DNA of 64,000 bases from Microbacterium oleivorans (GTDB lineage Bacteria > Actinomycetota > Actinomycetes > Actinomycetales > Microbacteriaceae), in assembly GCF_001644225.1 (NCBI RefSeq), contig NZ_LSTV01000005.1, forward strand, positions 274,387 through 338,386, given 5' to 3'. Below, one piece after another: positions 1-7,614 of this stretch; the stretch's first letter is position 1, and each line of letters starts with the position of its first letter. Below the pieces are notes generated by a model. That model was not told the origin of the DNA, did not search any database, and worked only from the letters and a program-made list of their open reading frames with translations. The translations under genes were made by a program, and so were the position numbers.

Positions 1-1595
1 TCGACGTCGGCGAGTCGCGCCGCGGATTCCTCCGGATGCTGCCGGTGCACCGCGACCCACGCGGCCCACAGAAGCAGTCGCGAGCGGGCCCAGGGGCCGC
101 CGTGCTCCTCCATCAGCGCATCGGCGAGGAGGTTGCCGGCCGTATCGAGCTCGCCGATGTTGATCGCGCCGATCGCCGCGATGACGGCGGGCAGCTCGGG
201 CACAGGCCCGTGCTCGTTCGAATCGCCGTACGTCGCGCTGGCCCGGATGAGCTCGTCGAAGGCGGTGCCCGTCGCGGCGGCGAGGGATGCCGCGAGCCCC
301 CGCAGCAGCTTCACGTAGGCGACGTGGAGGGTGGTCGGGATGCCGCTCACTCCGCTGTCGACGATGCCGAGCGTGTCGTGCATCGGCCTCGCGTCGCCGG
401 TGCCGAAGGCCGAGAGCGCCCCCTGTGCACGCAGGACGAAGTCCGTGGTCGGTCGGGCGCGGTAGGTCGCGGCGCCGGCGCGGAGCAGACCGCGGGCGCT
501 CCACGCCGAGCCGAGGATGCGCAGGGCCTCGTCGCCCTCGTCCCCGGTGGCCCCCCGGACGATGGCGTCGACGAGGGATGCGGCCTCGTCGACATCCCCG
601 CGATGCCAGGCCATCCGAGCCTTGCGGATCGCGATGAGCGGCGCGTCGTCGCCGGCCGCGAGCGCGGCGTCGTAGAGCTCCGTGGCGCGCAGCGGATCGT
701 AGCCGGCCGCCTCGTCGGCCTGGCCGCGAAGGGCGAGAGCCAATCGCGGGTCCAGATGACCGCCGAGAGAGGTGGCGATCTCGAGGTCGAGGGGCGAGAG
801 CGGGGCGGTGTCGAGCAGGTCGATGAGCTCGGCGACAGGGGTCATCCGGGCGACGGTCGTCCGGACGATCGGCACGGGGCGCCCGCCACGCAGCAACAGT
901 CCCTCGGCGTGGCCGCGGGCGAGCGACTCCATGGCCGCCCCGTCGATGGTGGGGGGCAGGCCGTCGCCTGCGAGGCTGGCCAGACGCACGATGCGCGCTG
1001 TCTCGGGGTCGAGGGTGTCCAGCCGCAGGGCGATGACTTCGCCGACGGCGCGGGCGACCCGTTCGTGGGAGTGGTCGTGGCAGAAGCCGTCGCCGTGCGC
1101 GGCGAGGGCCTCCTTCACGAGCCAGGTGACGGATGCCGCCATCTGCACGATCGCGCCGACGCAGCCGGTGTCGATCGAGCGTCCGGCCGCGGACAGCGCG
1201 CGGAGGACGTCCTCGGTGTCCACCTGACCGAGGGCGAGGGCGGGGTGCGACTGTTCGATCCGTCGGATCAGCGCCGTCAGGGTCGACGGCCACGGCGACG
1301 GCCGACAGGCGAGGATGAGCCCGGTACGCGGGTCGTCGAGCGAGGCGGTCAGCGCGTGCAGCTCGTCGTCGGCGAGGAGATGGCCGTCGTCGATGATCCG
1401 CGTGTGGGGGAGGGTGGGGAGGCGATCGGCGATCTGCGCGAGCAGCGGCGACTTGTCGGACCCCGCAGGACCGATGACGACGAGGCGCAGCGGTCGGTCC
1501 GGTTCCGAGAGGGCCCTCTCGACGTGGCTGAGCGCGAGCTGAGGCCACAGCGGGAGGGCGGGCGGAAGGTCGGCGGACAACGCAGCGAGAGCCAT
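1..1595 (-). CDS. LuxR/MalT-like large ATPase regulator, 3-prime part cut off by window edge
   Basis: The reverse strand is open from an ATG at 1595 to the left edge (531 codons, no stop), so the C-terminus is missing. A GGAG-AAGGA Shine-Dalgarno precedes the ATG. The N-terminus has a P-loop-like segment (GPAGSDKS, residues 42-49), a Walker B-like IIDDGH (67-72), and then alanine/leucine-rich helical repeats typical of the MalT/LAL family of LuxR regulators. In that family a DNA-binding HTH lies at the extreme C-terminus, which would be outside this window, so the assignment rests on the ATPase and repeat architecture. The Walker A is unusual: the glycine before the lysine is Asp. A 563-codon open frame on the opposite strand is taken as a shadow. 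Function (ligand-responsive transcription activator) is inferred. Confidence 0.62.
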   Translation of the reverse strand, partial: MALAALSADLPPALPLWPQLALSHVERALSEPDRPLRLVVIGPAGSDKSPLLAQIADRLPTLPHTRIIDDGHLLADDELHALTASLDDPRTGLILACRPSPWPSTLTALIRRIEQSHPALALGQVDTEDVLRALSAAGRSIDTGCVGAIVQMAASVTWLVKEALAAHGDGFCHDHSHERVARAVGEVIALRLDTLDPETARIVRLASLAGDGLPPTIDGAAMESLARGHAEGLLLRGGRPVPIVRTTVARMTPVAELIDLLDTAPLSPLDLEIATSLGGHLDPRLALALRGQADEAAGYDPLRATELYDAALAAGDDAPLIAIRKARMAWHRGDVDEAASLVDAIVRGATGDEGDEALRILGSAWSARGLLRAGAATYRARPTTDFVLRAQGALSAFGTGDARPMHDTLGIVDSGVSGIPTTLHVAYVKLLRGLAASLAAATGTAFDELIRASATYGDSNEHGPVPELPAVIAAIGAINIGELDTAGNLLADALMEEHGGPWARSRLLLWAAWVAVHRQHPEESAARLADV

Positions 1596-1936
1596 GCGTA
1601 TCCTTCTCCCTCCGTCGGGACGAGCACCCCGCTTTCTCGCGCCGACCGCCTCGCGCCGATGTTCCCCGTCGCCCGTGTCGGGTTTCGCGTCCGATCCGGG
1701 ATTTCCGCGCGCTGCAGACTGCAGTGAATCTATCATTTCCGCGCTCCTCGGCGGTGCCGGATGTGGAAGTCGACAGCCTGTGGCAGGCCTCGGCGGGTCG
1801 TGAGTCACGACCCCGAGAGGCGAGGCTCACCTAACTTCGAAAAGGCGACTGATCGGGCAGATTTCTTGCGACTAAGGCTGTCCAACCTCCGGGGGCCGCG
1901 GAATACCCTCGAACCACCACGACCCTGGAGGCTTCC
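1596..1936. other. Intergenic region between divergent genes
   Basis: This is 341 bases between the reverse LuxR-like gene and the forward DUF1540 gene. It is less GC-rich than its surroundings at about 1700-1735 and 1830-1875, as expected of promoters. The only specific element I can support is the iron-box-like 19-mer at 1816-1834. I see no ORF with a convincing ribosome binding site and no hairpin terminator. Confidence 0.5.
1816..1834 (-). promoter_or_regulatory. Candidate DtxR/IdeR-type iron box
   Basis: Read on the reverse strand the 19-mer begins TTAGGTGAGCCT and matches about 14 of 19 positions of the DtxR/IdeR consensus (TTAGGTTAG-S-CTAACCTAA). It lies about 100 bases before the cysteine-rich DUF1540 gene and about 220 bases before the reverse LuxR-like gene, so either could be the target. 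The right half of the dyad is poor, so this is a suggestion from pattern only. Confidence 0.35.
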
Positions 1937-2239
1937 ATGAGCATGACCCTCGATGACCTGCCCCGCGTGTCCGAGTGCAACGCCCTCGGCTGCTCCTACA
2001 ACGACCACTCGCACTGCCACGCCGCCGCGGTGACGATCGGCGGCGCCCCCGGTGATGCCGAGTGCGCAACCTTCATCCCCCTCGGCACGAAGGGCGGACT
2101 CGACAAGGTCGTCAGCCACGTCGGCGCCTGTCAGCGCTCGGAGTGCGTCTTCAACTCGTCGCTCGAGTGCACGGCATCCGCTGTCCGCGTCGGACCCGGA
2201 GCCGAGTCCGCCGACTGCCTCACCTACCAGGCGGCCTGA
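1937..2239 (+). CDS. DUF1540 cysteine-rich protein (two tandem repeats)
   Basis: A 100-residue cytosolic protein made of two copies of the DUF1540 motif. Cysteines fall at 14, 19, 27, 43 and again at 65, 70, 78, 94, with identical spacing (C-x4-C-x7-C-x15-C) in both halves. Four cysteines per repeat suggest a metal site (zinc or iron) in each, but the family has no established function. The ATG at 1937 follows GGAGGCTTCC, a good Shine-Dalgarno. The gene is monocistronic, with a convergent gene ending 22 bases downstream. A candidate iron box lies upstream, which would fit a metal-related role. Family assignment is secure; role unknown. Confidence 0.85.
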   Translation: MSMTLDDLPRVSECNALGCSYNDHSHCHAAAVTIGGAPGDAECATFIPLGTKGGLDKVVSHVGACQRSECVFNSSLECTASAVRVGPGAESADCLTYQAA

Positions 2240-2261
2240 CGACGTCGGACGGCCGAGGCGG

Positions 2262-3071
2262 TCAGTTCGTCGCCTCGGTCGTCGGCGCGTCCGCCGAGAA
2301 CACCTCGATGACACCGTCGCCGGCCACGAACTGCAGGCGCGTCCCCTCGGCGAACCTCTCCCGCAGCGCCGACGGCGCCTCGGGCCCGACGACGAAGGTG
2401 GCGGTGACGGAGAACGGCTCGACGCTGCATCCGCCGTATCCGCCCCACACGCTGCCCTCTTCGCCCGAGGGCTCCCACGCCTGGGGTGGGAGCAACTGCA
2501 TGCACCGGGTCACACCCGTACCGGTCGGCATGGATCCGACGACGGGGGTGATCTCGCCGATCGACTCGAACACGACGCCGTCGGCGGTTCCGCCGAGGTA
2601 TCCGTCCGGCCAACCCCGGTCTTGATCCTCCGTCAGGGTCGCGACGTGCCGGATGTCGGTCCCGGGCGGGACGGATGCCGCCGTCCACACCGGACGGCTC
2701 GTCACGGCCGCCGTCACTCCGACCGCCAGGGTCGCCGCCATCGCGAGCGACCCGACCCAGGCGAGGCCCCTCAGGCGTCGACGTCGACGCTCAAGCACGT
2801 CAGCCTCGGGCTTGCGCGGAGGCGCCGCGAAGGCGCGGGCGGCGTCCGCGGGGGAGACCGGCGGCAGCGGGGGAACCTCGGGGTGCGGCGTCGCCGCACG
2901 AACGGATGCCGGCACTTGGTCGACGACGGGCGGGTGATACCGCTCTCGCCGCGCACGGCCTTCGAGCTCTTCCAGCCGCCGGCGCGCGGCGTCGTCGCCG
3001 GCCAGGCCGTCGCCCGGGCCGTAGGCCCGTGCCTGCAGCGCGCGGAGCTCGGACTGCAGGCTCTCGTCCAT
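2262..3071 (-). CDS. Membrane-anchored protein of unknown function
   Basis: 269 residues. The N-terminal 100 residues are hydrophilic with an Ala/Arg/Glu-rich helix and a Pro-rich stretch (about 60-75). A basic RRRRR cluster is followed by one transmembrane helix (about 102-124), and the remaining ~145 residues contain two cysteines near GGYGGCSVEP that would face outside. The layout (cytoplasmic N-terminus, one helix, extracellular domain) resembles anti-sigma-like or sensor proteins, but I recognise no domain. The ATG at 3071 overlaps the stop of the upstream reverse gene (ATGA), so the two are translationally coupled. I chose this start over earlier in-frame codons because of that overlap. 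Confidence 0.7.
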   Translation of the reverse strand: MDESLQSELRALQARAYGPGDGLAGDDAARRRLEELEGRARRERYHPPVVDQVPASVRAATPHPEVPPLPPVSPADAARAFAAPPRKPEADVLERRRRRLRGLAWVGSLAMAATLAVGVTAAVTSRPVWTAASVPPGTDIRHVATLTEDQDRGWPDGYLGGTADGVVFESIGEITPVVGSMPTGTGVTRCMQLLPPQAWEPSGEEGSVWGGYGGCSVEPFSVTATFVVGPEAPSALRERFAEGTRLQFVAGDGVIEVFSADAPTTEATN

Positions 3072-3442
3072 CAGAGACCGAGCGCTTCGGGATCGACCGA
3101 GCCGGCTTCGACCTCGACCTCTGCGAGCGACTTCGTCTGCAGGAACGTGCAGAGGATGGACACCATCGCGAGCTCGGCGGACAGCTCGAGGGTGCGCCCG
3201 GCATCCATCTTCAGGTCGGTCTCGCGCGCCTCGAACGTGATGCCCCAGTGGATGGACCCCAGCGGCTCGGGCTGGAGATAGGTCAGGGTCATCGAGTCGA
3301 GCAGATTGAGGGCGATGAGGCCCGTGTCGCGGCCGTCGGCGCCGTCCTGGGGAATGACCTTCACGCGCTCGCTGATCGAGTAACCCAGCGCGGCGAACTC
3401 CTCGAGCCACTGCTCGAGCATCTCCTGGCTGTGGAACGGCAT
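3071..3442 (-). CDS. Conserved hypothetical protein, probable YbjN-like fold
   Basis: 123 residues, no signal peptide or membrane segment. The sequence alternates hydrophobic strands (LIALNLLDSMTLTYLQ, SIHWGITFEA) with acidic stretches, and reads like a small soluble alpha/beta protein of the kind seen in YbjN-type domains, but I see no diagnostic residue and do not assign a family firmly. The ATG at 3442 has GAGGAG eight bases upstream. An upstream in-frame start at 3514 would add an Arg/Gly-rich tail with no ribosome site. It forms a two-gene reverse operon with the membrane protein that follows (ATGA overlap). Confidence 0.6.
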   Translation of the reverse strand: MPFHSQEMLEQWLEEFAALGYSISERVKVIPQDGADGRDTGLIALNLLDSMTLTYLQPEPLGSIHWGITFEARETDLKMDAGRTLELSAELAMVSILCTFLQTKSLAEVEVEAGSVDPEALGL

Positions 3443-3533
3443 GCGCGTGGCTCCTCGCTCTGGATCGCCGGTCGGGATGCGACCATTATGTCCCGTGGCC
3501 GCGCCCCGGGGCATCCCGGCCTAGGCTCGACGG

Positions 3534-4073
3534 ATGGCCATCGGATCCACGATGCACACCTTCACCGTGCAGCTCGCCGACGTCGACCGCGGCGTCTACG
3601 AGGAACTCTCGCTCCGCCTCGCGCGGCACCCGTCCGAGACGGCGGCGAACGTCCTGCTGCGCGTGCTCGCGTACTCCCTGGAGTACGAGGAGGGGATTGC
3701 GTTCAGCGAGGGCATCGCCGCGACCGATGAACCGGCCGTCCTCGTCCGCGACGCGACGGGACGCCTGACGGCGTGGATCGAGGTGGGGGCCCCGGATGCC
3801 GCGCGACTCCACACTGGCAGCAAGGCGGCCGGCCGCGTGGCCGTGTACACGCACCGCGAGCCGAATCGCCTGGCCCAGGCGTGGGCGGGCAAGACCATCC
3901 ACCGCGGCGCCGACATCCCGCTCTACAGCTTCGAGAAGGACTTCGTCGAGGATGCGGCGTCGGCTCTCGAGCGACGCAATGCCGTGACCGTGTCCGTGAC
4001 CGAGCGTCAGCTCTACCTCGACCTCAACGGGCGCTCGTCGTCGTCGGCGATCGCCGAGCAGCCGGTCGGCTGA
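3534..4073 (+). CDS. yaeQ: YaeQ family protein
   Basis: 179 residues matching the YaeQ family along its whole length: an N-terminal strand-rich segment with LADVDRGVYEELSLRLARHPSET, then a middle DEPAVLVRD...GRLTAWIEVGAPD segment and a final basic region. YaeQ has a PD-(D/E)xK nuclease-like fold, but its role is not settled in any organism. There is no Shine-Dalgarno before the ATG; a TAGGCT -10-like hexamer at 3521-3526 ends seven bases before it, so the mRNA is probably leaderless. The gene stands alone. Confidence 0.88.
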   Translation: MAIGSTMHTFTVQLADVDRGVYEELSLRLARHPSETAANVLLRVLAYSLEYEEGIAFSEGIAATDEPAVLVRDATGRLTAWIEVGAPDAARLHTGSKAAGRVAVYTHREPNRLAQAWAGKTIHRGADIPLYSFEKDFVEDAASALERRNAVTVSVTERQLYLDLNGRSSSSAIAEQPVG

Positions 4074-4163
4074 CCTCCCGCCGCGGGGCTGCCGACCGCG
4101 CGGCTGTCAACCCCGGTGAGGGCGGTTCGGGCGCCTCTTTAGGGTGACGCCGAGGAGGTTCGG

Positions 4164-4643
4164 ATGTCACGTCGAGCGCAGGCGGCCGTCGCCGCATCCC
4201 TCATCGTCGCCCTGGGGCTCGCGGGCTGCGGGGTCCGACCCGCGGACACCGACGGCACACGGGATCGTGTGGCCGAGAGCGGCGTGCTGCGGGCGGGGGT
4301 GACCGAGAACCCGCCGTGGACCTCGACCGTCGACGGCCGGGCGTCCGGAAGCGAGGTCGCGCTCCTCGAGCGGTTCGCGGCGCAGCACGGCGCTACCGTC
4401 GAGTGGCGCGCGGGCACCGAAGAGGTCCTCGTTGACGCGCTTCATGCCGGGAGCCTCGATGTCGTCGTCGGCGGACTAACCGACGCGACGCCGTGGAAGG
4501 ATGACGCGGCGGTCACGGATACGTATCGCGAGACGACGAGTCCCTCGGGCGAGGTCGAGAAGCACGTCATGCTGACGCGAGCGGGCGAGAACGGGTTCCT
4601 CATGGAGCTCGAGGTGTTCCTGCGCGAGGAGGCCCGCGGATGA
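4164..4643 (+). CDS. Half-sized solute-binding (SBP family 3-like) lipoprotein
   Basis: 159 residues with a lipoprotein signal (lipobox LGLAGC, Cys22) and the start of a family-3 periplasmic binding domain: SGVLRAGVTENPPW, then GSEVALLERFA and SLDVVVGGLTD. Family members are usually 230-280 residues with two lobes; here only the first lobe is present and the frame goes straight to a helix like the family C-terminus (HVMLTRAGENGFLMELEVFL). The DNA shows no frameshift, so this looks like a stable short form. GAGGAGG stands at 4152-4158. The stop overlaps the start of a cation transporter gene (ATGA), suggesting a joint job, perhaps binding a small ligand at the surface beside that transporter. 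Ligand unknown. Confidence 0.75.
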   Translation: MSRRAQAAVAASLIVALGLAGCGVRPADTDGTRDRVAESGVLRAGVTENPPWTSTVDGRASGSEVALLERFAAQHGATVEWRAGTEEVLVDALHAGSLDVVVGGLTDATPWKDDAAVTDTYRETTSPSGEVEKHVMLTRAGENGFLMELEVFLREEARG

Positions 4644-5620
4644 GGCGCGACGCGCTCCGGGACGGCCTGGACGACGACGGTCGACGCGCACTGCGCAGCG
4701 CCGTGCGCATGGAGTGGGCGACGATCGCCTTCCTCGCCGTCGCGATCCCCGTCGTCGGCGTCGTGACCGGCAGTTCGCAGGCGATGCGCGCCGCGTGGGT
4801 CGAGGACATGCTCTCGCTCGCCCCGCCCCTCGCCTTCCTCGTCGCCGTGCGGGTGATGGCGCGCGCCGCGAACCCGCGCTACCCCTACGGCTACTTCCGC
4901 TCGGTCGGGGTCGCCCACCTCGTGGCCGGAGTGGCCTTGTTCGCCATGGGATCGTTCCTCCTGGTCGACTCCGCGCTGACCCTCGTCCGCGGCGAGCGCC
5001 CGCCCATCGGCTCGGTCGAGGTGTTCGGCCAGTCCGTGTGGCTCGGCTGGTTCATGATGGCCGTCATGGCGGCGACGATCCCGCTGCCCATCTGGTTCGG
5101 ACGGGTCAAGATGCGGCTCGCGCGGCAGCTGCACAACAAGGTGCTCTATGCCGACGCCGACATGAACAAGGCGGACTGGATGACGGCGGTCGGCTCGATC
5201 GTCGGGGTCGGTGGCATCGGTCTCGGGATCTGGTGGGCGGATGCGGCGGCGGCGATCTTCATCTCGGGCAGCATCCTCTGGGACGGCGTGAAGAACACGA
5301 AGGGCGCGATCACCGACCTCATGGACACACGGGCGACCACCTTCGACGACGCGAAGCCGCATCCCGACATCGACCGGATCCATGACCACCTGTCGTCGCT
5401 GCGCTGGGTCGACGAGGTACGCACCCGCACCCGCGATCAGGGTCAGTTCTTCCACGTCGAGGCGTTCGTCCGGCCGCGACGGGGACGGATGCCGCGCCTC
5501 GCCGAGATCGAGCAGGCGCAGGCCGAGTGCCGTGCCCTGGACTGGAAGATGCACGACGTCGTGATCGTCCCGGTGCGTGAATTCCCCGAGACGGCGTCGG
5601 CCCGCTCGGGCGAGAGCTGA
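4640..5620 (+). CDS. Cation diffusion facilitator (CDF) family transporter
   Basis: 326 residues with about six transmembrane helices in residues 25-215 and a cytoplasmic alpha/beta domain (about 225-310) ending in a strand pattern of the CDF dimerisation domain. YPYGYFRSVGVAHLVAG corresponds to the conserved loop and helix 3 of CDF proteins, and HNKVLYADADMNKADW to the helix 5 region that carries metal-binding acids. Family members export divalent metals (Zn, Fe, Mn, Co) against protons. Coupled by ATGA overlap to the short binding lipoprotein before it. Metal specificity cannot be read from sequence, and the helix-2 metal motif is not the usual HxxxD. Confidence 0.82.
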   Translation: MRRDALRDGLDDDGRRALRSAVRMEWATIAFLAVAIPVVGVVTGSSQAMRAAWVEDMLSLAPPLAFLVAVRVMARAANPRYPYGYFRSVGVAHLVAGVALFAMGSFLLVDSALTLVRGERPPIGSVEVFGQSVWLGWFMMAVMAATIPLPIWFGRVKMRLARQLHNKVLYADADMNKADWMTAVGSIVGVGGIGLGIWWADAAAAIFISGSILWDGVKNTKGAITDLMDTRATTFDDAKPHPDIDRIHDHLSSLRWVDEVRTRTRDQGQFFHVEAFVRPRRGRMPRLAEIEQAQAECRALDWKMHDVVIVPVREFPETASARSGES

Positions 5621-5853
5621 GCGGCTGGACCTGGGCGCCCCCTGGCAGTCGCGTGGGTATCGCCGATGCATGCCGCAACCGCGATGCCCTTCCCCGTAGC
5701 GTGGCCCTCAAGTGATCGGCATCCGTCAGTTGCTTCCTCTCCGCCGCAGCGGACACCCGATTCCGAGCAGGTGCCCCCATCGCTTCATCCGTCGCCGAGT
5801 CACGTCTCGGTCCCGTCCGTCAGACCTATTCCGGAACAGCGCAGTTCCCTCCG

Positions 5854-6885
5854 ATGGCGAAGGCGTTCACCGACGTCTCGCGCATCGTCCGCGAGACGGG
5901 GCTGCTGCGCCGCACGCCGATCTTCTACCTCATGGTCGGCGCCGCGCTGGCTCTCGCCTTCGGCGGAGCCGTCACCGGTTTCATCCTTCTCGGCGACAGC
6001 TGGTTCCAGCTGCTCATCGCGGGGGCGCTCGGCATCATCTTCACGCAGGTCGCGTTCCTCGCCCACGAGGCCGCGCACCGTCAGATCCTGAGCTCCGGCC
6101 CCGGCAACGACCGTCTCGCCCGCATCCTCGCCGCGGGCGTCGTCGGCATCAGCTACGCCTGGTGGACCGGCAAGCACACGCGTCACCACGCCAACCCGAA
6201 CCGTGTCGGCAAGGACCCCGACATCGAGATCGACACGATCTCGTTCATCGAGACGGATGCCGCATCGGCCCGCGGCCTGCGCCGCGCGATCACGAAGCGT
6301 CAGGGGTGGCTCTTCTTCCCGCTGCTCACGCTCGAGGGGCTGAACCTCCACTACCTCGGACTGAAGTACCTGTTCACCGAGAAGGACGTCAAGGGGCGCT
6401 GGCTCGAGATCGGCATGATCGCCCTCCGCCTGGCCGTCGTGATCGTCCCGGTGTTCCTGCTGCTGCCGCTCGGCATGGCGTTCGCCTTCATCGGCGTCCA
6501 GCTCGCCGTGTTCGGCGTCTACATGGGGGCGTCCTTCGCCCCGAACCACAAGGGGATGCCGGTGATCGCCCCCGACGCCAAGCTCGACTTCTTCAGCAAG
6601 CAGGTGCGCACGTCGCGCAACATCCGCGGTGGCTGGTGGGCGACGTGGCTCATGGGCGGTCTGAACTACCAGGTCGAGCACCACCTCTTCCCGAACATGC
6701 CCCGCCCCGCTCTGTCGAAGGCGCGCGAGATCGTTCGCGAGCACTGCGCGACGCTGGGTGTGCCCTACACCGAGACGAGCCTCGGCCGGTCGTACGCGAT
6801 CGTCATCGACTACCTCAATCGGGTGGGTCTCGCGGCGCGCGACCCGTTCGACTGCCCCGTCACCGCGACGATGCGTCGCGGCTGA
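5854..6885 (+). CDS. Membrane fatty acid desaturase
   Basis: 343 residues with the three histidine boxes of di-iron acyl desaturases: HEAAH (71-75), HTRHH (108-112) and QVEHH (273-277), separated by transmembrane helices near 30-65 and 190-235. Such enzymes introduce a double bond into membrane acyl chains (acyl-CoA or acyl-lipid) using O2 and ferredoxin or cytochrome b5-type electrons. QVEHH rather than HxxHH is typical of the linoleoyl-CoA/delta-6-like subgroup. No electron donor gene is adjacent. No Shine-Dalgarno is visible before the ATG. The 233 bases upstream hold no other ORF I can support and probably carry the promoter. Confidence 0.9.
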   Translation: MAKAFTDVSRIVRETGLLRRTPIFYLMVGAALALAFGGAVTGFILLGDSWFQLLIAGALGIIFTQVAFLAHEAAHRQILSSGPGNDRLARILAAGVVGISYAWWTGKHTRHHANPNRVGKDPDIEIDTISFIETDAASARGLRRAITKRQGWLFFPLLTLEGLNLHYLGLKYLFTEKDVKGRWLEIGMIALRLAVVIVPVFLLLPLGMAFAFIGVQLAVFGVYMGASFAPNHKGMPVIAPDAKLDFFSKQVRTSRNIRGGWWATWLMGGLNYQVEHHLFPNMPRPALSKAREIVREHCATLGVPYTETSLGRSYAIVIDYLNRVGLAARDPFDCPVTATMRRG

Positions 6886-6894
6886 CGCCGCACG

Positions 6895-7470
6895 TCAGCG
6901 CGGCAGAGCGCCGAGGAACGGCTCGGGATCGAGCGGCTTCCTCGGCGCTTCGTCGATCCGGGCGCGCAGGTCGGGGTCGATGCTGCCGACGTAGAGCCAC
7001 CCCATGAGCAGTTCGTCGTTCGCGAGACCGTGCAGCGCGCGGACCTCGGGGGAGTTCACGAGCAGCCCCGTCCGCCACATGACGCCCCACCCCGCGCGCC
7101 ACAGTGCGAGCTCGAGCAGGTGCGCGGCGCCTGCGGCGGTCGCCTGCTGCTCCCAGACGGGGACGGCGGGGTGCGGCTTCGGGCTCGCGACGACCGCGAT
7201 GAGGAGGTCGGCGCGGAAGGGCTTGCCGTTGCGGTCACCCGGTTCGCGTTCCACTCCGGCGGCGGCGTCGAGCGCGTCCCCCAGGCGTGCGCGGTCGTCG
7301 CCGCGGAGGGTGATGAGACGCCAGGGTCGCAGCGCCTTGTGGTCGGCGACGGGGGTGACGGCGGCGAGCAGGTCGCGCAAGTCGTCGTCGGTGGGCGCGC
7401 CCGCCCCGACCTTCGCGAGCGACCGCCGCATCGCCATCGCCTGCAGCACGGGGTCGTCGAATGTCGTCAT
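6895..7470 (-). CDS. Nitroreductase family protein
   Basis: 191 residues of the FMN-dependent nitroreductase fold, short YdjA-like group. An N-terminal MRRSLAKVG motif binds the FMN phosphate; PVADHKALRPWR and ELALWRAGWGVMWRTG match the flavin and dimer-interface segments, and LLMGWLYVGSID the C-terminal strand. Substrate unknown. GGATGGAGGG directly precedes the ATG at 7470. The gene converges on the desaturase with only 9 bases between their stops and is divergent from the acyl-CoA carboxylase operon, whose promoter lies in the shared 7471-7614 region. Confidence 0.88.
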   Translation of the reverse strand: MTTFDDPVLQAMAMRRSLAKVGAGAPTDDDLRDLLAAVTPVADHKALRPWRLITLRGDDRARLGDALDAAAGVEREPGDRNGKPFRADLLIAVVASPKPHPAVPVWEQQATAAGAAHLLELALWRAGWGVMWRTGLLVNSPEVRALHGLANDELLMGWLYVGSIDPDLRARIDEAPRKPLDPEPFLGALPR

Positions 7471-7567
7471 CCCTCCATCCTCGCCGCTCCCGGTGCGGGT
7501 GTCGCTGCGGGCGATCCTCGAGGCCTGACCCTTCCGGAGCGGCGATCGCGGTGTTATCGTTCCTTCG

Positions 7568-7583
7568 GTTAGCGAACGTTAAC
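7568..7583. promoter_or_regulatory. TetR-like operator before acyl-CoA carboxylase operon
   Basis: A 16-base imperfect dyad, GTTAGCGA/ACGTTAAC (6 of 8 positions per arm), 31 bases before the first ATG of the operon. Its size and position fit a TetR-family repressor, and the operon encodes one as its last gene (12411-12986), so autoregulation by that protein is the simplest reading. No other dyad stands out in this intergenic region. Confidence 0.5.
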
Positions 7584-7614
7584 TGAAGCATTCTCCTCGG
7601 AGGTGCCGTCGACG

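Noticed and set aside
36..1727. 563-codon forward open frame at the left end
   Set aside because: Shadow of the reverse LuxR/MalT-like gene, which has a ribosome site, P-loop-like motif and normal composition. The forward frame is Arg/Gly-rich without features.
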